DNA of 64,000 nt. Origin: Fen-1273 sp963837815. Its GTDB lineage: Bacteria > Bacteroidota > Ignavibacteria > UBA10030 > UBA6906. The stretch lies in the NCBI GenBank assembly GCA_963837815.1, contig CAWIOS010000015.1, positions 1-64,000 on the forward strand, in the 5' to 3' direction. Within the stretch, counting starts at the first letter, position 1; the number at the start of each line of letters is the position of its first letter. Below, in pieces: positions 1 to 8,080 of this stretch. A program made the translations under genes and the position numbers. Below the pieces are notes generated by a model. It had not been told where the DNA came from. It saw nothing but the letters and a program-made list of their open reading frames with translations, and did no database searches.

Positions 1-2
1 CT

Positions 3-27
3 GACGGCGGCCGGAGCCGCCGCCGTC
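3..27 (-). terminator. Possible terminator stem after pyruvate kinase
   Basis: A nine-base inverted repeat (GACGGCGGC at 3-11, GCCGCCGTC at 19-27) with a 7-base loop lies just past the pyruvate kinase stop on the minus strand. Any T-tract would lie outside the window, so terminator function is inferred from position and stem only. Confidence 0.45.
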
Positions 28-29
28 TC

Positions 30-1466
30 TCACCCTATTTTTTCCACCTTGATGAAGTTCGTCGACCCCCGGGCCAGGTACGGCTGTCCCGCGAGGAGCA
101 CGATGTATTCGCCCCGCTTCACGAGTCCCGCTCCCACCAGGCTTTCCTGCACTTTCGCCAGTGCGCTGTCCGAATCTTCCCCCAGGTTCTCGATGACGAG
201 CCCGCGCACCCCCCAGACAATTCCGAGTGAGCGGAGCGTCCTTGCGCTCGCGGTGACGGCGGTGCTCTCGGAGGATCAGGCCTGTACCGGGCAAGGACGC
301 GGGCGGTCTGCCCGGAGTTCGTCACCGCAACGATCGCCGCCGCCCGCATCTGATCGGCGAGCACGCAGGCGGAACGGCCGAGCGCGTCGTGACGGTTCTC
401 GACCGTAGTCCTGGACTCGAGGATCACGTGCCGCTTCCCCTGCTTCTGCGATTCGACCTTGAGGATAATCCTGGCCATGATACGGACAGCCTCCACAGAA
501 TATTCCCCACCGACGTCTCTCCGCTCAGCATGACCGCGTCCCCTCCGTCCAGCACCGCATTCGCGACGTCGCTCACCTCCGCACGCGTAGGGGTCGGGCT
601 GCCCACCATCGATTCAAGCATCTGCGTGGCAACGATGACAGGCTTGCCTGCGGCGTTGCAGCGGGCGATGATCATTTTCTGCAGGATCGGGACGTCCTCA
701 GCCGGGAGCTCGACGCCGAGATCTCCCCGGGCGACCATGACGCCGTCGGCCGCGGCGATGATTTCGTCGATGTTCGCAATGGCCTGGGGCTTTTCGATCT
801 TCGCGACGATGAGGGACGCCGGCCGGCGGGTTTCCGTGCCGCGATCGCCGCCCGGAGATGCCGGACATCGTCCGCGGTTCTTACAAACGAGAGGGCGACA
901 TAATCGACGTCGGCGGCGAGGCCGAATTCGAGATCGTTCATGTCCTTTTCTGTGAGCGACGGCGCGCTCACGGCGACACCGGGGAGGTTGATCCCCTTAT
1001 GGGCGGAGAGGCTCCCCCGACGAGAACTTCGCACGTCACCTCTTTTCCCCTGACATCGAGCACCTTGAGGCGGAGCTTGCCGTCGTCAAGGAGTATCTCG
1101 GCACCTGGGACGACGTCGCGCGAGAGGCCTTCATAGGTCGTGGAGACGCGCCCGGTCCCCCGACCATCGGCTCCGTCGTGATGACAAGCTTTTCGCCCTG
1201 CCGCAGATCGATGGACGGCAGCCCAGCTCGCCGATCCGGATCTTGGGCCCCTGGAGGTCCTGCAGGACCGATATTTCGACCCCCGTGCGTTCCACGGCGC
1301 GGCGCACGTTCTTCAGCACGGCGCGGTGCTCCTCCTGCGTCCCGTGCGAGAAATTCAGGCGCAGGATCCCTGCACCCGCTTCGATGAGCTCGACAAGCAT
1401 CGCATCCGATGAGGATGCCGGTCCGAGCGTACAGATGATCTTTGTCTTCCCGCGCTGGAGGGTCAT
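30..1466 (-). pseudogene. pyk: Pyruvate kinase, interrupted by six one-base deletions
   Basis: Pyruvate kinase converts phosphoenolpyruvate and ADP to pyruvate and ATP. From the ATG at 1466 to the stop at 30 the length (1437 bases) fits the family, and conserved pieces appear in order but in changing frames: KTKIICTLGPASS, RLNFSHGT, DLQGPKIRIGE, ARGDLGVE, ATQMLESM, SGETS. The frame shifts near 1222, 1157, 1014, 832, 503 and 270. Each shift is repaired by adding one base, mostly in or next to a G, C or A run, and the six together restore the original frame at the stop. I see no in-frame nonsense codon and no lost motif between the shifts. This looks more like clustered deletion errors near a contig end than a decayed gene, but a real pseudogene cannot be excluded. 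The sirtuin gene ends 16 bases upstream, so it is probably the last gene of that operon. Confidence 0.85.
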
Positions 1467-1482
1467 TGTCTGCCTGTCATTG

Positions 1483-2250
1483 TCAATTCCGTGAATGGGG
1501 GGTCCGGCGCGCGGATTCCATGGCGTCCGCCAGGAGCGGGAGAATGACGCCGGAGGGACCCTGGAGGAATTCGTCCGCCTGCGCGGTGAGCGGCGTCGGT
1601 TCGGGATTGATCTCCAGGAGGTAGGCGCCCGATCGCTTCGCAATCAGCGGGAGCGATGCCGCGGGGTAGACGGCCGCGGAAGTGCCGATGGACATGAAAA
1701 GATCCGCTCCTTCAGCCGCGCGCACGGAGGCATTCCACTCGTCCTCCGGGAGCATCTCGCCGAACCAGACGACGTCGGGTCGCACCAGCCCCCCGCACGA
1801 GTTGCAGAGCGGGAGCCCGGAGTCCGCAACCGCAAATTCACTTCCGTAGGGGGTCCCGCATTTCATGCAGTAGTTCCGTTCGATGTTCCCGTGCAGTTCA
1901 TAGATCCTTCGGCTTCCCGCCCGGCGGTGGAGGTTGTCGATGTTCTGCGTGATGACGGCAAACGAAGGCGCAAGATTCTCCATGCGCACAAGCGCATGGT
2001 GTCCCGGGTTCGGCGCGATTCCGATCATGATCTTCTTCCGGTGGGCGTACCACTCCCAGACCATCCCGGGGTTTTTCATGAACGCGTTCATGCTCGCGAG
2101 CTCTTCGGGCTTCAGTTTCGACCAGATGCCGTCTGTCCCGCGGAACGTCGGGACGCCGCTCTCGGCGGAAACCCCTGCCCCCGTGAACGCGACGATCGCG
2201 CGGGCGGCGCCGATCCTCCGTGCGAGCTCCGGAGAGACGGCGGGAATCAT
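1483..2250 (-). CDS. cobB: Sirtuin NAD-dependent protein deacylase (Sir2/CobB family)
   Basis: This 255-residue protein is a class III-type sirtuin that removes acyl groups from lysine using NAD+. The NAD-binding GAGVSAESG begins at residue 24, QNID is at 102-105, and the catalytic His is residue 120 in ELHGN. A zinc site is formed by Cys128, 131, 149 and 152. Tyr68 and Arg71 (YxxR) match the CobB/SIRT5 signature for negatively charged acyl groups, so desuccinylase activity is likely as well as deacetylation; that substrate range is inferred from the motif. Its ATG overlaps the stop of the upstream acylase gene by four bases (ATGA), which indicates translational coupling. Pyruvate kinase follows after 16 bases. 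Confidence 0.93.
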   Translation of the reverse strand: MIPAVSPELARRIGAARAIVAFTGAGVSAESGVPTFRGTDGIWSKLKPEELASMNAFMKNPGMVWEWYAHRKKIMIGIAPNPGHHALVRMENLAPSFAVITQNIDNLHRRAGSRRIYELHGNIERNYCMKCGTPYGSEFAVADSGLPLCNSCGGLVRPDVVWFGEMLPEDEWNASVRAAEGADLFMSIGTSAAVYPAASLPLIAKRSGAYLLEINPEPTPLTAQADEFLQGPSGVILPLLADAMESARRTPHSRN

Positions 2251-4661
2251 CGGCCGACCTCGAGTGTGAGACGCTCCGTCTCCCCCTGCACGGTACCGCG
2301 GAAGATCCCGGTACGGTACGCGCCGTTCAACCAGAGCTCCGTCTGGTCGGCGTAGTGGGGATCGAACACCTGCCCCGACTCCCCGGAGGGGAGGACCGAC
2401 CGGTAGTCACCCTCACCCCCCATGTTGAATATCTGGCGGAACGACGGTCCCACGGTTGCCTCGAAGGGATTGTTGAGGTCGTACTCGAAGCTGACGAGCG
2501 CGGTGGATGCGCCGTTCACGGGAAAGGGGCCGATGTTGAATATCCGGTCAAGAGGTTTCTGGAGACCGAACGGATGCCGGAGCGAGACGGTGTGGAGATT
2601 TCCCCACCGCCAGTTCTTTGTGTCCGTTCCCCACGCCGACCGGAGAGCGGCGACGGCTTCACGGAGACTTTTCCGTATGATGTCGTCCCGTGTTTCCACC
2701 GCGGGGGTCCGCACGTCGTCAAACCAGGCGGAGGTCCCCTGCGCCAGGAGCCGGGAGGTGACCCTCAGCGGTATGTTGGAGAGGATCACCCAGTCATGGA
2801 ACAGGTCGTCCCCCATCTCGTCGGCAAACGTGTTGCGGATCAGGTTGACCAGGAACTGCTGGTATATGGACGTCGCAACATCGTCCGTTGAAAACCGGTA
2901 GTTCCAATTCCGCAGGTACTCGAAGATCTTCTCCCCTTCCGGGAGGGATGCGGTGCTGTCACGGAATGCCTCGACGATGTACGGAACGATTTCGCGCGCG
3001 TAGGCGGAATAGCTGTCGAGCTGAAGCCGCTCACAGTCCTGCACGGAGAAGAGGTCCCCCTTTTTCCCGAGGACGTCGTTCAGCCGCTCTATGCGTGACG
3101 CGGGTTCCCACAGGTCGGTGATGTGATTCGGATATGCATCGTCGACGATTTTATTGTTCGCACTTGCAATGTATCCGTCCGGGGGATTGAACATGTGCGG
3201 GAGGCGCGCAAACGGAACGAATCCTTTCCACTCCGAGGACGATTCCCATCCCGGCAGCGGGAGAAGTGAGTTCCTTCCGGCACGTACGGGGAGCCGCACA
3301 CCGCACCAGTATCCGATGTTCCCGCGGGCGTCCGCATACACGAAGTTCTGCCCGGGGACGGCAAACTCCTTCACCCCCGAGGCGAATTCCTCCCAGTCCC
3401 TCGCCCTGTTGACGCGCGTGAACGCAAGGAACTGGTCGTCGATTTCGCTTCCTGTCCACCGCATGCTTGCGATATAGGGGGCCTTCCCCTTTTGAAGCGG
3501 TGTTGTAATGTCGGTGACCACGGGACCGTGCCGCGTGACGCGCACGGTGAGCGAGCGGGCGGAATCACCCCTGACGGGGATCTCCTCGCTGATCAGCGTG
3601 AGGGGATACCACCTGCCGTCGAAGAGATACTGCGTGCCGGTGGCGGAATCGAGCTGCTCGACATAAAAGTCCGCGTCATCGGCCATGAGGTTTGTGACGC
3701 CCCACGCAAGAGAGTCATTTCGCCCTGCAACGACCGCCGGGACGCCGGCCATCGACATTCCGCGGACACGCAGGCCGGGCATCTGCATTTGGATCTCGTA
3801 CCACCGCGAGGGAGACTGAAGCTGCAGGTGGGTGTCGTTTGCGAGAATTGCGGCGCCTGTCGTGGAGCGATCTGGCGCTATTGCCCAGGCGTTGCTTCCC
3901 CCGCTTGTCGACGCGGAGGAAAACCGCGCCGCGTAGGCCTGCGCGGTGCGGAGATACGGGAGCCCGGCAGCCGCATACGAGCGCCACTCTCCCTGGGGGA
4001 CCGTCGGGGGGACGCCGGCGGGATATTCGGGCATGATGTCGAGTATGCGGTCGAGTCCGACCCGTTCGGCGATGCTTCCGTACGTCAGGTCTGTCCACCA
4101 CGAGAGGTTCAGCTCCCATGCCGTCAGCCTCCCGACGATCACGCTGTGGAGCGGCGTCCACGGTTCGGGCTCGTATCCGAGGAGATCGAATTCCACCGGA
4201 TAGCGCCCTTTTGCCGAGGCGATGTACGCATTCACCCCGTCGGCATACCAGCGGAGACGATCGAGGGAAGCCGGAGCCATGTGTGCGACGATCGCCGCAG
4301 CGATCCGTTCGATCCCCACGATGCGGAACATCCTGTCAAACGGGAGCGTCGGGCGGCCGAAGATCTCCGAGAGGCGCCCTTCACCCGCGCGCCGATCGAG
4401 ATCCATCTGCCACATCCGGTCCTGCGCATGCACGAACCCGGTCGCCATCATCAGGTCGTGTTCGTTCGACGCCTCGATCTGCGGAACGCCGTACGCGTCA
4501 CGGATCACACGGACGGGGGAGAGGAGACCGCGCACAGCAATGGTTCCCGATGTGACGGGAAATGATTTGCGGACCTGGTACCGGAGGAAGAGCAGGCCGG
4601 CGAGCAGCAGGAGAAGCAGAACGCCGATCGTTCCACCGATGATTCTGGTTTTCCGGCTCAT
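2247..4661 (-). CDS. Penicillin acylase family Ntn-hydrolase (S45)
   Basis: An 804-residue member of the penicillin amidase family, which hydrolyse amide bonds of N-acyl compounds such as beta-lactams, acyl-homoserine lactones or N-acyl amino acids. A single hydrophobic segment at residues 9-27 is a signal anchor or signal peptide, so the enzyme should act in the periplasm. The precursor normally cuts itself, and the new N-terminal Ser of the beta chain is the nucleophile; here it is Ser256 in GGSNAW. Asn residues and beta-chain motifs such as NDTHL and PGQNFVYAD follow. The natural substrate cannot be read from sequence. The gene heads an operon with the sirtuin and pyk, and its promoter overlaps a terminator hairpin (see the entries at 4669 and 4700). 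Confidence 0.9.
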   Translation of the reverse strand: MSRKTRIIGGTIGVLLLLLLAGLLFLRYQVRKSFPVTSGTIAVRGLLSPVRVIRDAYGVPQIEASNEHDLMMATGFVHAQDRMWQMDLDRRAGEGRLSEIFGRPTLPFDRMFRIVGIERIAAAIVAHMAPASLDRLRWYADGVNAYIASAKGRYPVEFDLLGYEPEPWTPLHSVIVGRLTAWELNLSWWTDLTYGSIAERVGLDRILDIMPEYPAGVPPTVPQGEWRSYAAAGLPYLRTAQAYAARFSSASTSGGSNAWAIAPDRSTTGAAILANDTHLQLQSPSRWYEIQMQMPGLRVRGMSMAGVPAVVAGRNDSLAWGVTNLMADDADFYVEQLDSATGTQYLFDGRWYPLTLISEEIPVRGDSARSLTVRVTRHGPVVTDITTPLQKGKAPYIASMRWTGSEIDDQFLAFTRVNRARDWEEFASGVKEFAVPGQNFVYADARGNIGYWCGVRLPVRAGRNSLLPLPGWESSSEWKGFVPFARLPHMFNPPDGYIASANNKIVDDAYPNHITDLWEPASRIERLNDVLGKKGDLFSVQDCERLQLDSYSAYAREIVPYIVEAFRDSTASLPEGEKIFEYLRNWNYRFSTDDVATSIYQQFLVNLIRNTFADEMGDDLFHDWVILSNIPLRVTSRLLAQGTSAWFDDVRTPAVETRDDIIRKSLREAVAALRSAWGTDTKNWRWGNLHTVSLRHPFGLQKPLDRIFNIGPFPVNGASTALVSFEYDLNNPFEATVGPSFRQIFNMGGEGDYRSVLPSGESGQVFDPHYADQTELWLNGAYRTGIFRGTVQGETERLTLEVGR

Positions 4662-4668
4662 CTGCCCT

Positions 4669-4699
4669 AAAAAAAGAAGTCCATCGTGTGATGGACTTC
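4669..4699 (-). terminator. Rho-independent terminator 7 bases before the acylase start
   Basis: A perfect ten-base stem (GAAGTCCATC at 4676-4685, GATGGACTTC at 4690-4699, loop of four) is followed on the minus strand by seven T (4669-4675). It terminates transcripts arriving from the outer-membrane barrel gene. The predicted acylase transcription start lies inside the upstream arm, so acylase mRNA would lack half of the stem. Confidence 0.85.
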
Positions 4700-4728
4700 A
4701 ATATATCGATTGGGGCCTACTTCTGCAA
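4700..4728 (-). promoter_or_regulatory. Promoter of the acylase-sirtuin-pyk operon
   Basis: On the minus strand TTGCAG (4723-4728) is separated by exactly 17 bases from TATATT (4700-4705). It has the same form as nine or more other promoters in the window. The -10 touches the terminator stem at 4699. Confidence 0.65.
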
Positions 4729-4769
4729 ACCCGCGTGACTGTAAGCCACGCCTTAGAGCAGCATGGCTG

Positions 4770-6242
4770 TTAGAATCTGTACGTGAGCGTCATGAAGAAG
4801 TTGTTCGTCGAGAGCTTTTCGCTGACCGGCGGGGATGCGATCACCCCGTTCGGGTCGGTGTAACTGTACACGAACGTGTTCCACATCCCGTGCGCGTATG
4901 CAAAGTCGAGCATCGTGAACTCGCCGAGGAGTATGCCGAGCCCCCCGGTGATGTATTTCTGGTCGAACGACTTCGGATCACCCCTGTAGGGCGAGGGGAT
5001 GTACATGTAGCCCGCGCGCAGGCGGAGGCCGATCTGGTGAATGTCGTATTCAGCACCGCCGCGAAGCGTCGCCGTTCCGACGAATATCTGTTTTATCTGG
5101 TCGTTGTTTGCCAGGACGTCGCCGCTGGCGTTGGAGAATTCGAGTTGCGTCCAGTCAGTGTACTCCACGTCCGCCGAGAGGACGAGATCCCGAAGTATGA
5201 GCGACGCCCCCGCGCCGAATACCCATGGTGTCGTGATGTCATACTGGGTTGATGCTTCACCCGGATCGAAGGTCGTAGTCGCTCTCGACCCGCCCGAGCC
5301 CAGCGTGGCGGTCGCAGGAGACGAGAGCGGCGTGCCGAACGTCTCGCTGATTGTGAACGCCGTCGGCGTCTTTACCGTGATTCCCAGCCGGAAGAGATCC
5401 GGGATCCGGTACATGAGACCGAATTTCGCGTTCCAGCCGGCGATATTGTCATCGATGTAATCGTTGAGCGAGAGGGAATAGAACGTCTGATACGTGGCCA
5501 GGTTCATGGGGAGGCCGTTCGGGGACTGCTCGGTGTACGTGTGATCGTACCTGTAGTTGCCGGAGAGATATGTCACGGTAACACCGAGCGAGAGGTTCTT
5601 CCCGATGTCGATGGCCCCGCCGACGGACCAGTTGTTTAATCCGCCCGACTCGAGAATCTGCCCGAGCTGGGTGATGTTTCCGAGGATAGGACTGATCCAC
5701 TTTCCGCCCGTGACGGACGTATCGGCAAGGTACAGTTCGTATGCAAGATTTGTCGTCGGGTCCGCAGGGGTGAAGTCGCCATTTCGTGCATAGGTCTGCA
5801 CGATCGAGCTGTTCGGGTTAAACCCGCTGAACGAGAGCCCGTCCGCGAACGAGCTCTGACGGTTGAAACCGAACGCCACAACGGCGCTCCCGCGCGCGAC
5901 CGGAATCGGAAAGACAAGTCCGAGGGCATTCAGGTTCGTCGCGTTTACCGAGTACTCTGTCCCCGTGCCGAAGTAATTGCTCGTGTTCCCGATGTTGTTG
6001 TAGTTCAATCCCACCGAGAATTCTCCGTACGTCGACTGCGCGAGCCCGGCAGGATTCCAGTACAGCGCGCTGTAGTCGGAAGCAACTCCGGTGTACGCTC
6101 CTCCCATCCCTATGGCCCTGGCCCCGACGCCGATTCCGGGGGTCCCGAGCCGGAGCGCATCTTCAGGAATCTGCGCCTGCACGGATGCCGGACCCGCACC
6201 CAATATCAGAAGAGCCGCTGCCGCAATCATCAACCGTTTCAT
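4770..6242 (-). CDS. Outer-membrane beta-barrel, OmpP1/FadL/PorV-like
   Basis: A 490-residue exported protein with a typical signal peptide (basic start, hydrophobic core, AQA cleavage near residue 24). The first mature part has MGGAYTGVASDYSALYWNPAGLA-type sequence, a hallmark of the FadL/TodX and PorV group, followed by alternating beta strands and a C-terminal aromatic residue (LTYRF) as used for BAM insertion. FadL members move hydrophobic compounds through the outer membrane, and PorV members help type IX secretion; I cannot separate these roles here. It follows the Gly/Tyr-rich lipoprotein gene by 29 bases, so the two are probably co-transcribed. A strong terminator lies 70 bases downstream. 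Confidence 0.82.
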   Translation of the reverse strand: MKRLMIAAAALLILGAGPASVQAQIPEDALRLGTPGIGVGARAIGMGGAYTGVASDYSALYWNPAGLAQSTYGEFSVGLNYNNIGNTSNYFGTGTEYSVNATNLNALGLVFPIPVARGSAVVAFGFNRQSSFADGLSFSGFNPNSSIVQTYARNGDFTPADPTTNLAYELYLADTSVTGGKWISPILGNITQLGQILESGGLNNWSVGGAIDIGKNLSLGVTVTYLSGNYRYDHTYTEQSPNGLPMNLATYQTFYSLSLNDYIDDNIAGWNAKFGLMYRIPDLFRLGITVKTPTAFTISETFGTPLSSPATATLGSGGSRATTTFDPGEASTQYDITTPWVFGAGASLILRDLVLSADVEYTDWTQLEFSNASGDVLANNDQIKQIFVGTATLRGGAEYDIHQIGLRLRAGYMYIPSPYRGDPKSFDQKYITGGLGILLGEFTMLDFAYAHGMWNTFVYSYTDPNGVIASPPVSEKLSTNNFFMTLTYRF

Positions 6243-6271
6243 TGTCGTCCCTAGTCGTCTGATGTTTGTTT

Positions 6272-7060
6272 CTAACGCCTTCCGCCGCCTCCGTGAGAAC
6301 CGCCGCCTCCACCGCCTCTGGAACCACCGCCGCCTCCCCTGGAGCCGCCGCCTCCGCCGGAGGGTGCATGCCCCGCCGGAGCGGAGTATCCCCTGCCGCC
6401 GTACCGCGTGCCCGCGGGGGCGGAGCGCGCTGCCGGTCCACGGCCCGCCGGACGATTCCGCGATGCCGCAACTCCCGCACGTCCACGCGACGGGGAACCA
6501 CCGGAGGCCACCCGCCCCCGTCCACCCGGTGCAACGACAGCGCCCGGCCGCGTCGCAGGAACAGGAGATCTGCCGTATCCGGCCGGTTGGCCAGTAACGA
6601 CGCCCCGCGATCCGCCGCCAGTCCTCACCATGCCGAATCCACGCGTTGCATATCCCCTGCCGTAGTAGTAACCACCCCCGGCGAAGTACCGTCCCCCGTG
6701 ATAGCCGTATCCCCAGTACCCGTAAGGATAAAACCCTCCGTACCAGAGCCAGGGATCATAGAAGCCCCATGGATAGCTGCATCCGTACCACGGAGCCCCC
6801 CAACCGAACCCGATAGCAGCGCCGTACACCGGGTAGCAGTCAGGATAGCACGAGTCGTAGTAGAACTCCCGTCGTGCCGTATCATAATCGCCGGGTTGCG
6901 TGCTGTCGGACGATGTCGTGTCGGTTGCAGCGGTCTGAGAGTCGTAATCTTCCCCTCTCTCCCATCGTGATACTCCCATCTGCGTGTAGCAGCCTGACAG
7001 GAGGAGGAGCGGGGTTGCGGCCACCAAGCCGCAGAGGAGAGATCGTACCGTGTGTTTCAT
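6272..7060 (-). CDS. Gly/Tyr-rich outer-membrane lipoprotein of unknown function
   Basis: A 262-residue predicted lipoprotein. The signal peptide ends in LLLLSGC, giving a lipidated Cys23. A short acidic, Ser/Thr/Asp-rich linker follows, then a segment very rich in Tyr, Trp and Gly (about residues 65-135), then an Arg/Gly/Pro/Ala-rich region and a tail of GGGGSRGGG repeats. Such low-complexity exported proteins coat or anchor surfaces in some bacteria, but no family function can be assigned. The gene is plainly coding: signal peptide, lipobox and start (ATG after GGCGACGACA) agree. It is likely co-transcribed with the barrel protein 29 bases downstream. Confidence 0.72.
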   Translation of the reverse strand: MKHTVRSLLCGLVAATPLLLLSGCYTQMGVSRWERGEDYDSQTAATDTTSSDSTQPGDYDTARREFYYDSCYPDCYPVYGAAIGFGWGAPWYGCSYPWGFYDPWLWYGGFYPYGYWGYGYHGGRYFAGGGYYYGRGYATRGFGMVRTGGGSRGVVTGQPAGYGRSPVPATRPGAVVAPGGRGRVASGGSPSRGRAGVAASRNRPAGRGPAARSAPAGTRYGGRGYSAPAGHAPSGGGGGSRGGGGGSRGGGGGGSHGGGGRR

Positions 7061-7267
7061 TGTCGTCGCCTCGTGATGAAATATGAACCGCAGATCACGT
7101 ATGCTAATGGGTTACAATATTAGTGCCAATGGAAACGCCTGAATTCACCGGTTCTCGCCGATTCGGACGATGCCTCTGTGCAGATTACTGGACAGGCGCC
7201 CGGCCGCCGTTCATTAATGAGAACACCGCCGGACCGGCGCGGATTCCCCCGTCACGCCCGGAGAGAC
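7061..7267. other. Intergenic region with weak promoter for the lipoprotein operon
   Basis: This 207-base gap has no gene I can support. On the minus strand TTGGCA is followed after 17 bases by TAGCAT, about 40 bases before the lipoprotein start. The match to the window's promoter form is partial, so it is only a candidate. Confidence 0.3.
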
Positions 7268-8080
7268 TTAGAGGGGTCTGACATATTCCAGCCGAACGGT
7301 CCTGCTGGCGGCCGTTACATTCCCCGCGTTGTGAGTGAGGTCCTTGAAGTTCACACCTGCCGTGAGGCCTCCCCCGAGAGAGCAGCGGAGAGCCATGTCG
7401 AGATAGCCTTTCCCTGTTCCCTGCGCATTTCGCCCCGCGTCGTTCAGACCGAGATTATATTCGATCATGTACGAAAGGAACGGCCCGATCGTTTTCTCCA
7501 CTCCACCGAAAAGGTTGACGTTCCGATTCCCGTCCGCACGTTCGAGCGAGTAGTTTGCTCCCCCGTGCACGCTCATGAATCCGAGGAATGCATAGTTCTT
7601 GCTTACAACAGCGAAGAAACCGGGGGATTTGACCGCGTACCTGTCATGACTCTGAATGTATCCGTCGTGTCCTTGCGAATCGAATCCGAGTGCAAGTGCG
7701 GGAACATACACGCTTTCTTCGAGAAGCCGGAGCCTGATGTTGAATCCGGGTGTCGCGTTCATCACCGGGGAGCCGGATCCTATCAGCCCCGATCCTCCGT
7801 ACGAAAGTCCCGCACTGAGTCTGTCGAATATCCCCACGGCGCATCCAACGTCGACGCCCCCCTGGCCGTAGAACTCGACGTCAAAGGCGATGTCCCCCCG
7901 GGGAATCATTCCCGCGGTCGGGAAATCGACGATGCTCCTGGGCTCGAGCTTTCCCGAGGAGCCGGCGGAGCCCTGGGCAGTGAGCCGGGCCTCCGGGCTC
8001 AGGGTGATGATGCCGAAAATGAGGAGCGGGCATATGCGCAGGTTCGCCCGGAGGTGGATTGTCGTCGGCTCAGACGTCAT
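7268..8080 (-). CDS. Predicted outer-membrane beta-barrel, YjbH-like
   Basis: A 270-residue exported protein. Residues 1-36 form a long n-region and hydrophobic core ending near LTAQG. The rest has the amphipathic strand pattern of a small barrel, with phrases such as DFPTAGMIPRGD, RLSAGLSYGGSGLIG and RLRLLEESVYVPALALGFDSQG that resemble the YjbH/YbjH group often named with exopolysaccharide export. It is far shorter than E. coli YjbH, so only the barrel part is matched and function is uncertain. Its ATG overlaps the end of the amidohydrolase gene by 11 bases, so it is the last gene of the recN-cysS operon. Confidence 0.6.
   Translation of the reverse strand: MTSEPTTIHLRANLRICPLLIFGIITLSPEARLTAQGSAGSSGKLEPRSIVDFPTAGMIPRGDIAFDVEFYGQGGVDVGCAVGIFDRLSAGLSYGGSGLIGSGSPVMNATPGFNIRLRLLEESVYVPALALGFDSQGHDGYIQSHDRYAVKSPGFFAVVSKNYAFLGFMSVHGGANYSLERADGNRNVNLFGGVEKTIGPFLSYMIEYNLGLNDAGRNAQGTGKGYLDMALRCSLGGGLTAGVNFKDLTHNAGNVTAASRTVRLEYVRPL

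Noticed and set aside
30..1643. Reading the pyk region as several short genes
   Set aside because: Pieces join to one pyruvate kinase when single bases are restored, and each piece ends in nonsense sequence.
4676..4686. Tiny ORF (MDFFF) in the acylase terminator, resembling a Phe attenuator peptide
   Set aside because: The TTT codons are simply the T-tract of the terminator and the ORF start lies inside the stem; no ribosome site is present.
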